In this document: positions 1 through 12,800 of the stretch, in pieces | Numbering within the stretch: the stretch's first letter is position 1 | Layout of the letters: each line of letters begins with the position of its first letter | Source: Unio delphinus | Taxonomy: Eukaryota > Mollusca > Bivalvia > Unionida > Unionidae | DNA length: 64,000 nt | Assembly: GCA_029339505.1 (NCBI GenBank) | Contig: JAQISU010000169.1 | Span: 7,904,677-7,968,676 of the forward strand | Reading direction: 5' to 3' | Notes under the pieces: model-generated | Databases searched by the model: none | What the model saw: the letters and a program-made list of their open reading frames with translations, nothing else | Told to the model about the DNA's origin: nothing | Translations under genes and position numbers: made by a program

Positions 1-753
1 CTAATATTTAGCTCCTCATTTGAAGCAGTGGTTCGCAACCTCAGTTTGCGACCAAAATCGGGGTTGGGGGTGGAATCCTTGGTAGAGTTACAAAGTCTTA
101 TCAGACAGTTTAGGGTTAAAAAAATCTGCTGATCTGAAGATACACATATTAATCATTGTTTGTTGTCCAGTAATTTTGTTTAATAAAGTTATTTACTTTA
201 TTGACTTTTATGAATTTTGTGAATGCATCTACTCTTGTAATTTTTTGTGGATTGCTGTGAAACTTTTTACTATATATACTTGCTTATAAGTCAAGTTAAA
301 CAGCAGACAAAAGGATCCTGATCTGCTTAGGCATAATGTGCCTGCCGATCAGGGTCTGTGTTTATTTTTCTGAATATTCCAAACAAACCGCACAGACCCA
401 GATCTGCCTACACATTGTGCGATGGCAGATCCTAGTATGTGCACTGTGCAGTTGGACTCATAAGGGATTATAAATGATAAATATTATTCTTATCAGAAAG
501 AGATTAGGCATGTTAACTGATGATTTTTTTTTACTGCTAAGAAGAGTTACTTGAATGTTCTATTTTTAATCTTGTCTCCGTCATGTGCTTCAAGTCGGAT
601 TTAGGCTAGGCAAAGTATTTTTAAGTAAACAAATTGATCAGCATTCATCTAGTTATATTTATACCAGATTTAATGTTATAGGCACATGTACTGCATAAAT
701 TCCTAGTTAGTTTTTCTTTGTAAGATTTCTCTCAGGAAATTATGCTGTTTCAG
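1..753. other. BAZ1A upstream intron
   Basis: No exon seen. Bases about 60-110 resemble the part after box B of the tRNA-headed SINE family (aatccttggtagagtt ... caaagtctta), a likely decayed scrap. Two small palindromes lie at about 315-440 (separate entry). Confidence 0.6.
315..440. repeat. Foldback repeat pair (CAGATCTG/GGTCTGTG family)
   Basis: Two adjacent hairpin-like units in mirror orientation. One has cctgatctgc ... gccgatcagg around a cataatgtg loop. The other has cacagacccagatctgcc ... ggcagatcc around an acattgtgcg loop. Related units recur at about 24630, 25940, 26025, 36765 and 43947. Confidence 0.6.
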
Positions 754-861
754 ACACAGAAGAAGAATGGAGGAGCGTGCAAGAGAAAGGGAAAGATTAT
801 TACAAAAAAGAATGAAGGAATTAAAGGACAAGGAAGAACAAATAAAAAAGGATGAGGGAAG
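754..861 (+). CDS. BAZ1A: BAZ1A exon a (charged coil)
   Basis: Acceptor at 752-753 (tgctgtttcag), donor gtaatc at 862. The exon enters in phase 2 and leaves in phase 2. It encodes a highly charged coil (MEERARERERLLQKRM and onward), like the basic coil between DDT and WHIM in BAZ1A. Another AG at 734-735 would lengthen it by 18 bases in the same frame, so the left edge is less certain than the right. Confidence 0.75.
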
Positions 862-3800
862 GTAATCCTGATAAATTCAAGTCTCCGCTGAAGCAAAACA
901 AATAAGTCCACATCAAGGTCTCATGAAGACCACTCACGTATGAATTTATTACATTGAATAAATGTTATTATTCTTTCTGAATATTATTTTTAATCAGCAG
1001 CAATAAAATAATATGCTAAATTTAATTACATAGCAACAAAGTCGAATTTACCATTTTTGTTTGAAATGAGTGGGAAGTACACATTTTGTCATGTTACCTG
1101 CCCTGCTGTATATATGGCAAGTTTAGAGGCTACTCTCGTTTCAGTTTTTAAAAAACAGTTACTCAGGAAGCAATCTTCTTTCCAGTTAAATATGCTTTTT
1201 TCAGACAGGTTTTCCTATGCTAGTATGATATCATGAACACCTATTGTTGGATTTTTAGTGCACACTGGTTAGTTTTAAATCAGGTGCATGTCACATTTAA
1301 CTTTTCCAATGAAATGGGCATCATAAGCAGCAAAACTCCACCCTACTTCAAAATTGTGAATTCATGCATAAAGTCATTTTAAAAAAAAATGTTTTCATTG
1401 AATTTGAGTAATCTACACTTGAAAATTAAGCGCTATTGGGTTGCTGGATGTTTGTGTTTTCTTGAAGTCTGCAAGATAGACTTTTTGATTTTATGTACAT
1501 GTAAATTATTTTCAGGAGCGTGGATGAAACAAGTCGGCATTCTGCTCAGTCGGTAGAGAAAGATGGAGCTGACAGTATTCACAGCAAGGATACTGAAGAG
1601 ATCCAGGCAAGTTATTTTTAATTTTAATGGTCAGAGACCAGAAGAGCTTAAAGGATGTTTGTGATGGAGTGTTGTCCAGTTATAGTCCATCTGGCATAGG
1701 TTTCTTATCACTAATGCACCTATACTATTTGGAAGATTGCCATGAAAATAAATTGACACATTCATCTTGAGGTCTATTTTGTTTGAAGTCAAAATGGTGC
1801 CACTTGGACATATCGTATGGCTGCCAAAGTATAACATGGGGTTTTCACTAAAAGATGTCCTATGTTGTGTAGTTGGCCCTAAATGAAAATAGTATTGACC
1901 TGACATCCTATAAGCCATCATTTGAATTTCTTGTTATTTTCTCTCCTCCTAAATAGATGGTGTATTCGACATTGGGTTTCCTTTAAAAGACGTTTTATGA
2001 TGTCTAAATGATCCTAAATGAAAATGGTGCCAATCTGACATCCAATATAGCTACAGGTTTCCCATGCTTCTGGGAAATTGGGAAAAGTCAGTAGATATAA
2101 TTTCCCCCCGACTGTTCAAAATTCCTTGAATTTTGCAAATACTGATATAAGTCTGGAAAACTGAAATTTTCCACCACCAGTATATATCATTTGCCATCAA
2201 AACATTTGTAAAGTCAATCCAAATGCTCAGTTGATTAGATTCGTCTAGTAGACCTTTTTTTCACAGACAGCATCACAAGAGACCAACAAGGTGTCGGCAA
2301 AGCATAAAGGCTTACCAGATAACCTCAACAACTTAAAATCTAGTCAAACCTGCATTAAATCATTGTGAGTATTAAAATCATTATTTCTTTAATCTGCTGA
2401 AAGACAAAATAAAACTAGGACGTTGATGAAATTCGACCTGGTACTTACAATTTGTATTGGTAGTCGCATGAGTATGCAAATCTCAAAACCCACATCTTCA
2501 TGACCTCATAGATACTGTAGTCATGTGATATCAGTAATATCCCATTTCAAATTTTGCAGAACAAATATTAAATGAAAATCATATGCTGGATACAAAAAAT
2601 ACAAAGTTGAAAGGACAACTGCCGGGGTTTTCTTTTATCACGTGGCTACATTTAGAATCTGGTTGGCCAGTTTTGCAGAGACAGCGACAGGTTTCTTGTC
2701 CTTGTTTTAAAAATAAATATGTTATGAATTATATGTTCTTTCTGGCTTTTACAAAAGGTATCTGACTTTCATTTTATATAATTTAATTTTGTACAACAAC
2801 ATTAAAAAGGTGTTTGTTGTTGATATCATGTGACTATCCAAATTTTCAGTATGCAGTTTCTCAACAAAAAAACCTTCACAATCCCAACCTAAATGTCCAT
2901 TGGATGGGAATTTATGGAGAAAATCTGGATTAGAAAACAGACTGCTATTTGTTTTATGCCAAATTTGTTGTCCAAATTGTTGATTCTGAGCTGAAATCGG
3001 GTGCAAAACTATTACACACTGACATTTGGTTTGAAACATCTTCAGAACGCCAGAGAAATTGAAGAATTGTCATCACATATATTAAATTAAAAGACTATAC
3101 AAGCCCCTGTATCAGTGACTTATTTATCAAATTACAAGAAGACAAGTTGATTTTTACAGAAAATTTAGTCCTTTTTAACACAGCAATTATAAATTTGATT
3201 GTCTTATGTCCAAATTTCATCAACCCTTGTGTAAATGTTTTTGAAATGATGGATTTTTGACCAAAATCGTTGAAAGGATCTTAAGTTGTTTAAAAAATCT
3301 TGTCTGGGTATTTATTGGCACAGATGAATTTAGGGTTAAACTATTTTCCTTACAAGATAAGATTCTATTATTTTGCATTTATTATTCTTTCATACTGTGA
3401 TATAAAATGTAACTTTATCTGATATGCATATGCATTGCTACATAATTAATTATAGTTAAAGGTTTGAAAGGAAACAAAACCAATTTATGTTCATTATGTT
3501 GTTTCCCCATAGCAACATAATGCAAGTCAGCAAAGTTAGAATTTGTATTCTGTACATTGTAATGACCTTACATGCCAATCACTAGGAATATAATCAAACT
3601 TGTTTTGTTTGATACATTGTGTGGTTTTGTACATGATCATCTTTTCTGACTTAGATGTTTTGGAGAGTCCTGAAAGAGAAACATCTTTAGATTTAGAAAA
3701 TGCATGTTTTAAAATCTAAAATTTCTATTCCATTCAATAATGGTCATTTGTGAACCTTGAAAATTTTAATTTCTTCCTGGAAGAACCCAGGAAATAACCT

Positions 3801-6800
3801 GGAAAATTATCTTCAGAAAAGCATGGGAACCGTGTTGCTACCTTAGTGGTCATCTTGAAATCTTGATTTTGCTAATTGTCCTAAACAGATAGTCATGCCA
3901 AAACGGTTTTCACTGAAAGACTTCTTATAGTTGATCATTAATGAATATGGTGCTGATGTGATATCCAATATGGCTTCCATAGCAGCCATCTTTACTCCTC
4001 TCCAAATGGATGCCTATATTAATGGGGTGGGGGTGTCTCAGCAATAGACTTATGATAACTAATGATAACTAGTTGGCCCGAAATTAAAAAAAAGTGCCTT
4101 ATGACATGTTTTCACCAAAAGACTTCTTATGATGTCAGTTTTTTCTTCAATGAAAATGATGCCATTCTGATATCCATGACATTGTTTGAAAATCTTATTG
4201 CTGAAGAATATTAGAGATGGTTTCAGCATTCAACATTTTAAAGCAAGGCTTGAACTTAACTTGAATTCTCGGACAAACTTTTTGTCCAGTAGAGCACTGT
4301 TCAACTTATTTGGTGTTGAAGAAAGGGAAGAATGTAGTGGAAATTCTTGTCAAATGGAGGAAAAATGATGTCAAATACTGGCATAGATGAATTTCTGAAG
4401 AAACAAAATTTGATGCATAGTTTCAGAAATATTGGCTGTTACAGTACAAATGGTTGCAACACAAATATTTCATGATAAATTGAATCACCACATCATATAC
4501 ATTTTTGGAGCAGAGATATCCATGTGACAGTACTTGGGAACTGTGGATATTCTGCGAAAGAACCATAAAGAAGAGTTTCCCAAATCAGCTAAGGTGGCTA
4601 AACTAGCTAGCCTTATGTCCCTAAAAATGGCAGACTGAAATGGCTTTTTTTTTGTGTGTACAGGACACTATTATTACACAGTCAAGGAACAGATTAAGCT
4701 CAGAAACAATCAACAGATTAATGCTTATACAATTAAAAGTGGAAGCATATGAAGATTTTCATTTTGGTAGAGACCAGAGTGGGAGATATTTAAGTTTTGG
4801 GTAAATGAGGCCATTTAGTATTAGATAAATGATTCTAATATGCCATTACATATGGATGAAGATGCAAAACTAGAGAAACTGTGAAACTTTTGTTTTCATA
4901 ACATAGGCAATTAACAGCATTGCAAGAAAATCAGCAGAAACAAGGTTCGTACAGTCTTTGAAGGTGTTTGACAATTTCAAGACCTGGAAAGTTTGGGAAA
5001 ATTGAGCAGATTAACCTGAGGTCTTTAAAAGTTTGAAAATTTAAATAAACCCAAACATTATGCAGGAGTTTACTAATAATGCAAAGTAGCTTCAAGGCTG
5101 AAGAAATAGAAGTGTCTTAGATGTGCGCCAGTAAATGTATCTAAGTCCTGAGTTTTAAAAAATGTAATATTAACATTTTGGTTTTGGAAGAACATGTTTC
5201 TTGTAATGCCAAATCCAGGACTAATCTTTTTTGCAGAAAATTGTTGCAATTTTTTTTTATTATCACATTTATAATTCTTGAATATTTTGAAGCAACTTTT
5301 AGTAGAGTATGACATCAGCTAGTATTGCCACTTAAAAACACCTGAAACATATCATATGTATTGTGAAACATATCATATGTATTGTGAAACATATCATATG
5401 TATTGTGAAACATATCATGTATTGTGCAATTTGTTTGCAAAAGGTGCATTCAGTACCATTAATCACAGAGTAGTTTAAATGTATATTTCATATTTTTGTA
5501 GCTTTTAAAAAATAACCTGATGTGCATTATTATACTGAAAACTGTCCAAATTTAATGATAAAGAGTAAGGAAATTATAATTAAAAAAAGAAATCATGTGA
5601 AATATGGTAGTTGTTTATGGCTGATTGTATGGTGGGACTGTAACTGCTGCCTTGTTATGTGACCTAAAATTTACCACCCTTTTAAGTGTATATGCTTTTA
5701 GGTAGGCTATGAATTAGGGTTGCCAAGTCCTTAGGGGATGGGAGAAATCCATGGCACAATGCTAGTTGTATAAATGGTTTGTCCCTTTTATGTCAAGAAT
5801 GTGATGTATAAAACTAAATTTCACTGCTGCATAATTTTTTTTCTTGTTTCACCAATTATTTGACAGATAACGTTTGAAATTGTTTTAGAATCATGTCAAA
5901 TGAATTTTATTATTGTTTAATTTGACTTAAATTGTGTTTGATTTCAGTTGTATAAAACTTTAAACATGTGAAATAAACAAAGCAAGTATAACAAACTGAA
6001 ACAGTTTTCATAGATTTCGTACTTCTAATAGTAGATATTAGTTGCTGATATGTGTTGAGGAATCAGTATTGCCAGATTGGTCATGCTGGATAGAAACTTT
6101 TTGACAAAGTAAATGAATTAAAGGGTGAAATGGAGAAATGGTTCTGCTTGTTAGAGGTGGTTAAAAGTCAAAATTGAAAATGTAAGGAAAATGCATGATA
6201 GTTTATCAGAATAAAAAATATCACAGCTGCCAGGTGATCCAAACCAGATACAGTTTTTAAACAACTACATAACACATATTTTTGAACACCCAGTTAGCCT
6301 CATTTGTTATCAGATAAATGGACTGTCTTTAACTAGGATGAGTATTATTGTGCCAGGAATTGAATTGAAATGCTTTGAAGATATTATATTAATGTGTAAT
6401 AATGTGATTTGTTTATCTCAGATTGATGAGGATGAAGATGAAATGACACAAAATGAACGAGAGGCTCAGCGACAAAAAGAAGATGATTTAGAGGCTAGAA
6501 AGAAAGCTGAATTTGCTTTGAAAGAACGAGAATTTGTAGAAAACATCATGACTATTGCCCATAGTAACGCTGTTTATCCTCTCGGTCACGACAGGATATA
6601 TCGCAGGTACTGGATATTCAACTCTATACCAGGAGTCTTTGTAGAAAATAATGAGGAGTATGTACCCAAAGACTTACTGCAGCCAGTTTCACAGAACATT
6701 CAAGGATCTATTCCAACAGTGGGAGCCCTGCCTCCCAAGCTGATGAAAAAGCCAGGTGGAGAAGATGGAAGTGATAAAGAAAATGAATCATTGAGTAACT

Positions 6801-9800
6801 CGGGTTTTAACAACAGTATGGCTTCCAATGCAGCCAATTCTACCATTAACATGACTTTTAATAGTACAATAAATAGCTCCATAAATTCATCCATGAACAT
6901 TTCTGTAAATGGACCCATTGATCCCTCTTATAATTTAAATTCAACCAATATCAGCTTTGTGACTTCAACTACCAACAACAGCATGGTGACTGAGCCAGGG
7001 GATGGTGTTAAAAAAGACAAAGGAGATTGTATAGTGATTGATGAAGAAAACTCCAACCCACCCCAACTGGAAGCTGAGGAGAGGACTGAACCGCCTCCCA
7101 TGATCCATTCCCCAGCCACTCTGCAGCTTCTGAAGATGTCCACACATCAATGGGCCTATTTCGCAACTGAAGAAGAAATTGAGAAGCTTATTGAGAGCCT
7201 GAATAGTAGAGGGTTTAGAGAGAGTGTTCTCAAACAGTCTTTACTTGAACAAAAGGACAGAATTATTGAAAGAATTTCAAAATGTCCAGTCTCTTTACTA
7301 AGCGTGGAAGAGGAGAAACAGTACAGTGAACAAAATGGTGAGGCAAAGACGGGTGTTCAGGTGTTGGAGGTGAAACCAGGCAGAAGAGCAGCCAAGGGTA
7401 CAGTTCAGAATGACTCTGCTCAGGAAGCACTGGAACTAAACTTAAGGGAAATGTTACTAGATTTGGAGGAAAGGATATATGTTGGATTCCTGGGAGCAAT
7501 CAAGGTATTACTTTTTGCTTGATTTTGTAATTCATTTTACCAGATAAAGTAGTACAAGTCACTGGGTATATTTTTAAATACTGTTTTCAGTGATAAAGTT
7601 GCAAGTATATTGTAAACTAAAAAGCCAATTTTCTTTAGAGATTTGTTTGAATAATTAATCAGGATTATAGTGATAGACAAATTACAAGAAATTGTGAAAA
7701 CATTTGATTTGCCTTTGAAGGTTCTAACATGTAAACCCTGTAAGGCACTAATCATTGTTTAGATTGGTCTTAGAATATACTTTTAATCCAAAATCTTTAT
7801 TGTGTATGGTAAGTTTTGAAAACTTTAATTTGGGTCCAGTGAACATTTTAATATTTGGCATGTGGACTGCTGTTTGAATGTTTTTCCTTATTATTGGTCC
7901 ATAGTCTTTCAGATACATTCTCTGATCATATTAATTTTGGGATATAAGCCTGTGACCACTTCAATCCAGCCCATCTAAAAGAAAAATTTCATCTTTTCTG
8001 TTTATCTCATATAATATAGTCTGAGGGCAATAGTTTTTGTTCATTATCACCCTTTGCCACCACCAGATGTTGCTAAGTTTTAAGCTTTGCTTCAATTCAA
8101 CATCATATGAGAGACTTCCCATGAATCTAAAGTCAATTTTTAAAAAAATTATAACTGTCCCTTCCTTCATAAATAGGTTTATATCTGCCATTTAACTCAA
8201 TTTACTTGATATCATCCCAAACGTTTCTTTAAATATCAGAAAATTCTGATTTTCCAATTGTATTCAACCCCAAATCTTTGTTTAAACCCCCCCCCCCCCC
8301 ATGAATCACGTTAGCTGTGTCTCTTTTAATGAGTGATAAAGTGATGCAGAAATTTGGGAGGAATGCACTGCAGTCATAACCTGTAAATCATTTTCTCGTT
8401 TTGTCTTTTATGCTGATATTTGTTTTTTTAATTGAATTAATACTAAATATCAGCACGAAAGATGTAAATGGAAAATAATATAGAGTTTCAGGGAATGGCT
8501 GTAGCATACATTTTACACAAATGTAAATAGTACAAGACAGCAGAGATGTCATTTCCTTTGTGAAGCTTCTGTACTGTATGGAATAAAAACTAATCTTTTG
8601 GGGGATTTTTCCTCCAAATCCTCATTTTTTTTATTTTTTTATTTTTGAATCCTGGTTTCCATTCCATTCATTGTGTTAGGTGGCTAGCACTTGTTTATTT
8701 TTGCAAATATTTTGTTAAATTTTGCCACTTTCTTGGACATGGCAATTTGTAGACTACGTGGTATAATACATTATCTTTGATGCATGTTGCTATTCATGTT
8801 TTTGTGCACATTGCTTATTTTTTGCACACCAGTTAGTAACAGGTGTTGTTTTAGTGACTTATTAACATGCTAAATTGTCAATTGGTTCATTTTTGTTTTG
8901 TTTTTGTTTTATCTTGTTTGAGTGGAACCAGTTGAAGTGTAATAAATGCTTCCTCTAAAAAGGCAACCATATCTGGTACTACATATTATAAGTTATCCGA
9001 GGCAAAAGTGGTCTCGCGTCTTTTTAATCATCTTGGTTTTCTTGTACACTTCACTGATAATACTGATGGCTAGTATGAGACAAACAAGAACTGGAAACCT
9101 TAGTGATTTGTTTTGTTTGTTTTTATGGTTTAACACCATTTTTTAGTACAAGATAGGCTATACATGGCAGCTTGATTAATGGTGGAGGAAGAACCCGGAA
9201 AGAACCACTGACCCACAAGAAGCTTCTGGCAAGCTTTCTCACATACCCACATTGGCTGAATCTGAGACTCAAACCCACGCAGGCAGAGATGAGATGGCAG
9301 TGATCTGTAACAGACAGCACTTTAGACCCCAAAGTTCCAAAGTGCCACTATACATGGTACATGTGAGGATTATAATTGTTTTGTACTCTCTGAAATGTGA
9401 CGGTCTTCCCAAAATAAAATATTTGCTGATGTCTTTTTGGAGGGCAAAAATGAATTCTTGAATTGCAAAGAATTCAAAAAGGTCATATTGCAAAGAATTG
9501 CACCTCTATTTTCACTGATGTGAAAGATGCCTTCATTTCCCTGATTATCTGAAACGTTGATATGAAATAGATAAGTATTGAAAGTTTTTGTTTAGACTTA
9601 AATGTTATTAAGCATAGAAGTATTAAATGAGGCAGACTTCAGATATGTTTTGCCATCTCATTCTGAGTTTAAAAGATGTTTTTGTTTTCTTTGCTAATAG
9701 GTTTTTGACCGAGCGAAATGGAGAAGTGCTATCGAAGATGGAAATTATGATCCTCAGTGTGATGATCCAGTATTTGCCAAATCTGAGAAGCTGCCTCGTG

Positions 9801-12800
9801 AAGAAACGTAAGGAATTTGATGATGTTTGTTATTTGTTTTTCTTGCTCTGTTGAAAGGAATGATAGGGATTATGCCATACTGTACGTCTGTGCACATGTG
9901 TTATGTTGCACAACTACTCCATTCAAGATTGAAGCTTGAAACCTTGAAATATAACTCCAGAGCAGTTTTAGAATTCTGATCCAGTCCCTGGGGACAGCCT
10001 GATGGTAGGGACACATTTGCAACAAGTTGGGGTTGTTGGGCAAAGATATAAATGTGAAAAGCATCGGTATAAATATCCATTCAGCATCATTCTAAGAATA
10101 TTTCTGAACATTTATTTATACAATGGTCCCTTGCTATAAAGCCACACAGTATAATGATGTCCCATTTATATTGTGGGTATAGTCAATGATCCAATTGTGT
10201 GTTCTTGCAAGAATTCTTGCCGTTCTGCTTTCAACTCCTACAAGAGTACAAGTTAAAAAGGATGAAGTTTCACTAAAGAAACATGTTTTATTTAATAATG
10301 CATAATACTTTGAATAAAAATGTGATGAATTTAATAGTTTGATCTTTTGTGTCAAATTTCACCTGTCTCCTTCAATAAGCCAGTGCACAGCATGGTCTAT
10401 ATTTAGAACAAGGATTCCTGAGAAATTACCCAGTATGCATGCATATATAATTTTTTCAAGAGGGGTATAGAAATTGCTACCATATGACCAGGACTTGCAG
10501 CTAGTTGTCATTCTTAGCACTATTAAATGGTAAATTAGAACGATATTGGAAATTTGATAAGGCCCATTCCAGGGAGCTATTCTGCTCCCATGAACACGCA
10601 TTCCTTTGTTAACTAATAGATGCAACACTGAATATTTCAGGTATTTGTTCATGCCTAAAGGATATCGGTTATAGTATGACCAATTTCAAATTAATAAATG
10701 TTTTTGGGCATCATAGAATAATTTTGTTGAAAAAATCTCGATTGTAACTCTCCTTCATTTATAAGTTGGATTTATTTTAAAGCTTCTGAATTGTGTTATA
10801 ACGAGAGAGCACTAGCTTCATAGCTTTGGTTTTGTTTTCAGAATTATCTATGGTTATTTAACAATGTTCATATTTTAAGACTAATTCAGTTTTAATAGGG
10901 CATTAGGTCTGTCTAGTAGTGTTGTTCTGATTATCGTTTATAATCGATCATCAGTTGGTTGAGCAGATAATCGATTGTGAACTCCATAATCGATTATGTA
11001 GTATTTATAAACAAGGACAAACAAGAAAAACACGCCCTTCTATACTTTAAATTACAGACACATCACATGTGAACGAAAGAATTTCGGGGGATTGTTGCAG
11101 TATTTCAGTTACATATGACTGATCAGCCATAAAAAGTTGCATTAATTTAACAAAGTTGTAAAACAAAAGTAACACAATGTAATATTGTCAGGTTAAAGTA
11201 TACATATCATTAAAAGAGATTACTCCTGTACATTTATAAATATATTGAACTCTTGCTCAAAGATATAACTGCTTAACAAAAATTAAAATTTGCAATTAGT
11301 AACCAATTATAATCGATGATCAGTTGGTTAAGGGGAACTGATTATCAATTATGAATTTCTGACCGACTCCCATCACTACTGTCTAGTAATTCATACAAGT
11401 GTATGGTCACTGATGAGCATTATGTTACAATGATGCTACTTTTTTAACCTGCATCTTAAATTTTGTATAATTTATGTTAATTAAAGCTATGTTTGAAATT
11501 TTATTTGCTAAACCCCAGGATAGATTTCTTTTACTCTGTACAAATCATTTTAAAGAGAAGACATTTGATTCTGCAACATGCTGACTAGACTTTTGGATCA
11601 ATGTTAACACTTTTTATCAGTATGCTTTGATTTTGGGCTTGACATGTGGACCCTGGTCTTTTTGTTACAGACATTTTACATTATATATCTTTGTTATTTT
11701 TGTCATTGCTTGGGTTATCTTTCTAGAGATTAAATTTTTGTATTTTACATTTACAGTTTTAATTAACTTTTACTCTGCACTATATAGCCAGTGTGTGGGT
11801 TTGTGTGGGTTTACACACACTTGTAACCTAAGCACATACATGTTAGTCACTAGTTATTTTTGCTGTAGAAAGCTGTTGGACTAGATTTTCATGCAGCACT
11901 AATTACAATCATCAATACACACATAGGTCAACTTGATCTATGTTGTAAGTACTGAATAACTTTATTTCATGCCATCTTGCAGTGGGAGGGAAAATGAAGA
12001 CATATTCTCTGTAGATTCCAATGACCCTGTGCTGGTGGTGCAGGATCTCACCAAGGCTCTAGCTCAGATAAGCAGAGGATTAGATCCAAAATATTTAATT
12101 CCGCCACTTGGTAAGTAATCTTTATAATGGACCGTTTCATTATTGGCTAATAATTTTATTTATAGCACACTCTAGACAATTTCACACGATTATTTTGGCT
12201 TAAAATTCACAGTGTCAGACATCATTATAATTTGGGGTAAATTTTCATGATATCTGCTATTGTCACTTGGTTGTTAGAGATGTATATATTTATATATTGC
12301 ATGATTTATACAGAGGTCTTGGAAATGCTTAATGACATGTATTTGGACACAAATATTTTATCTGGGATGCAGAAAAAATCATGCAGAAGTCCTCTATGTA
12401 TGCAATAGCTGGGCACCAAATAAAAGGAATGCTAGTCCTGTTTCAACCACACATTGAGCAATAAAAATGTTGATCAATTGATCATTTTAGCTTTGCTAAT
12501 ATTAACAATGACCGAATTCAGCATTTTAAAGGTCCCTAGACGTACATGTTGTCAATACTAGAATATATCAAAAGAACCTGAAGTAACAGCTGGTTGGCAA
12601 GTTCAAAGAATTCGACTAGCTGCTGAGTGGTGGAAAAATGTGCTGATATGTACAATTACTGAATTCAGAGGCAGAGGCAGAAAGACCCCAAGATGTACAT
12701 GTGGTCATTTTAAGAGGACATCAGATGAACAATTTTAGCTTTCATTATTATGCTAATTTTCTGTTGTAGCCTAATAAGAATGGCATGTGACCTTTAAATC

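Larger units (their letters stand above)
1607..6421. other. BAZ1A 4.8-kb intron with repeats
   Basis: GC-AG intron holding decayed dispersed repeats (about 1770-2055 and 3855-4190), an inverted-repeat element (2056-3831), a candidate exon-like segment (2267-2364) and a short tandem array (5344-5427). About 4200-5340 and 5430-6420 show no recognisable gene or repeat. Confidence 0.6.
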
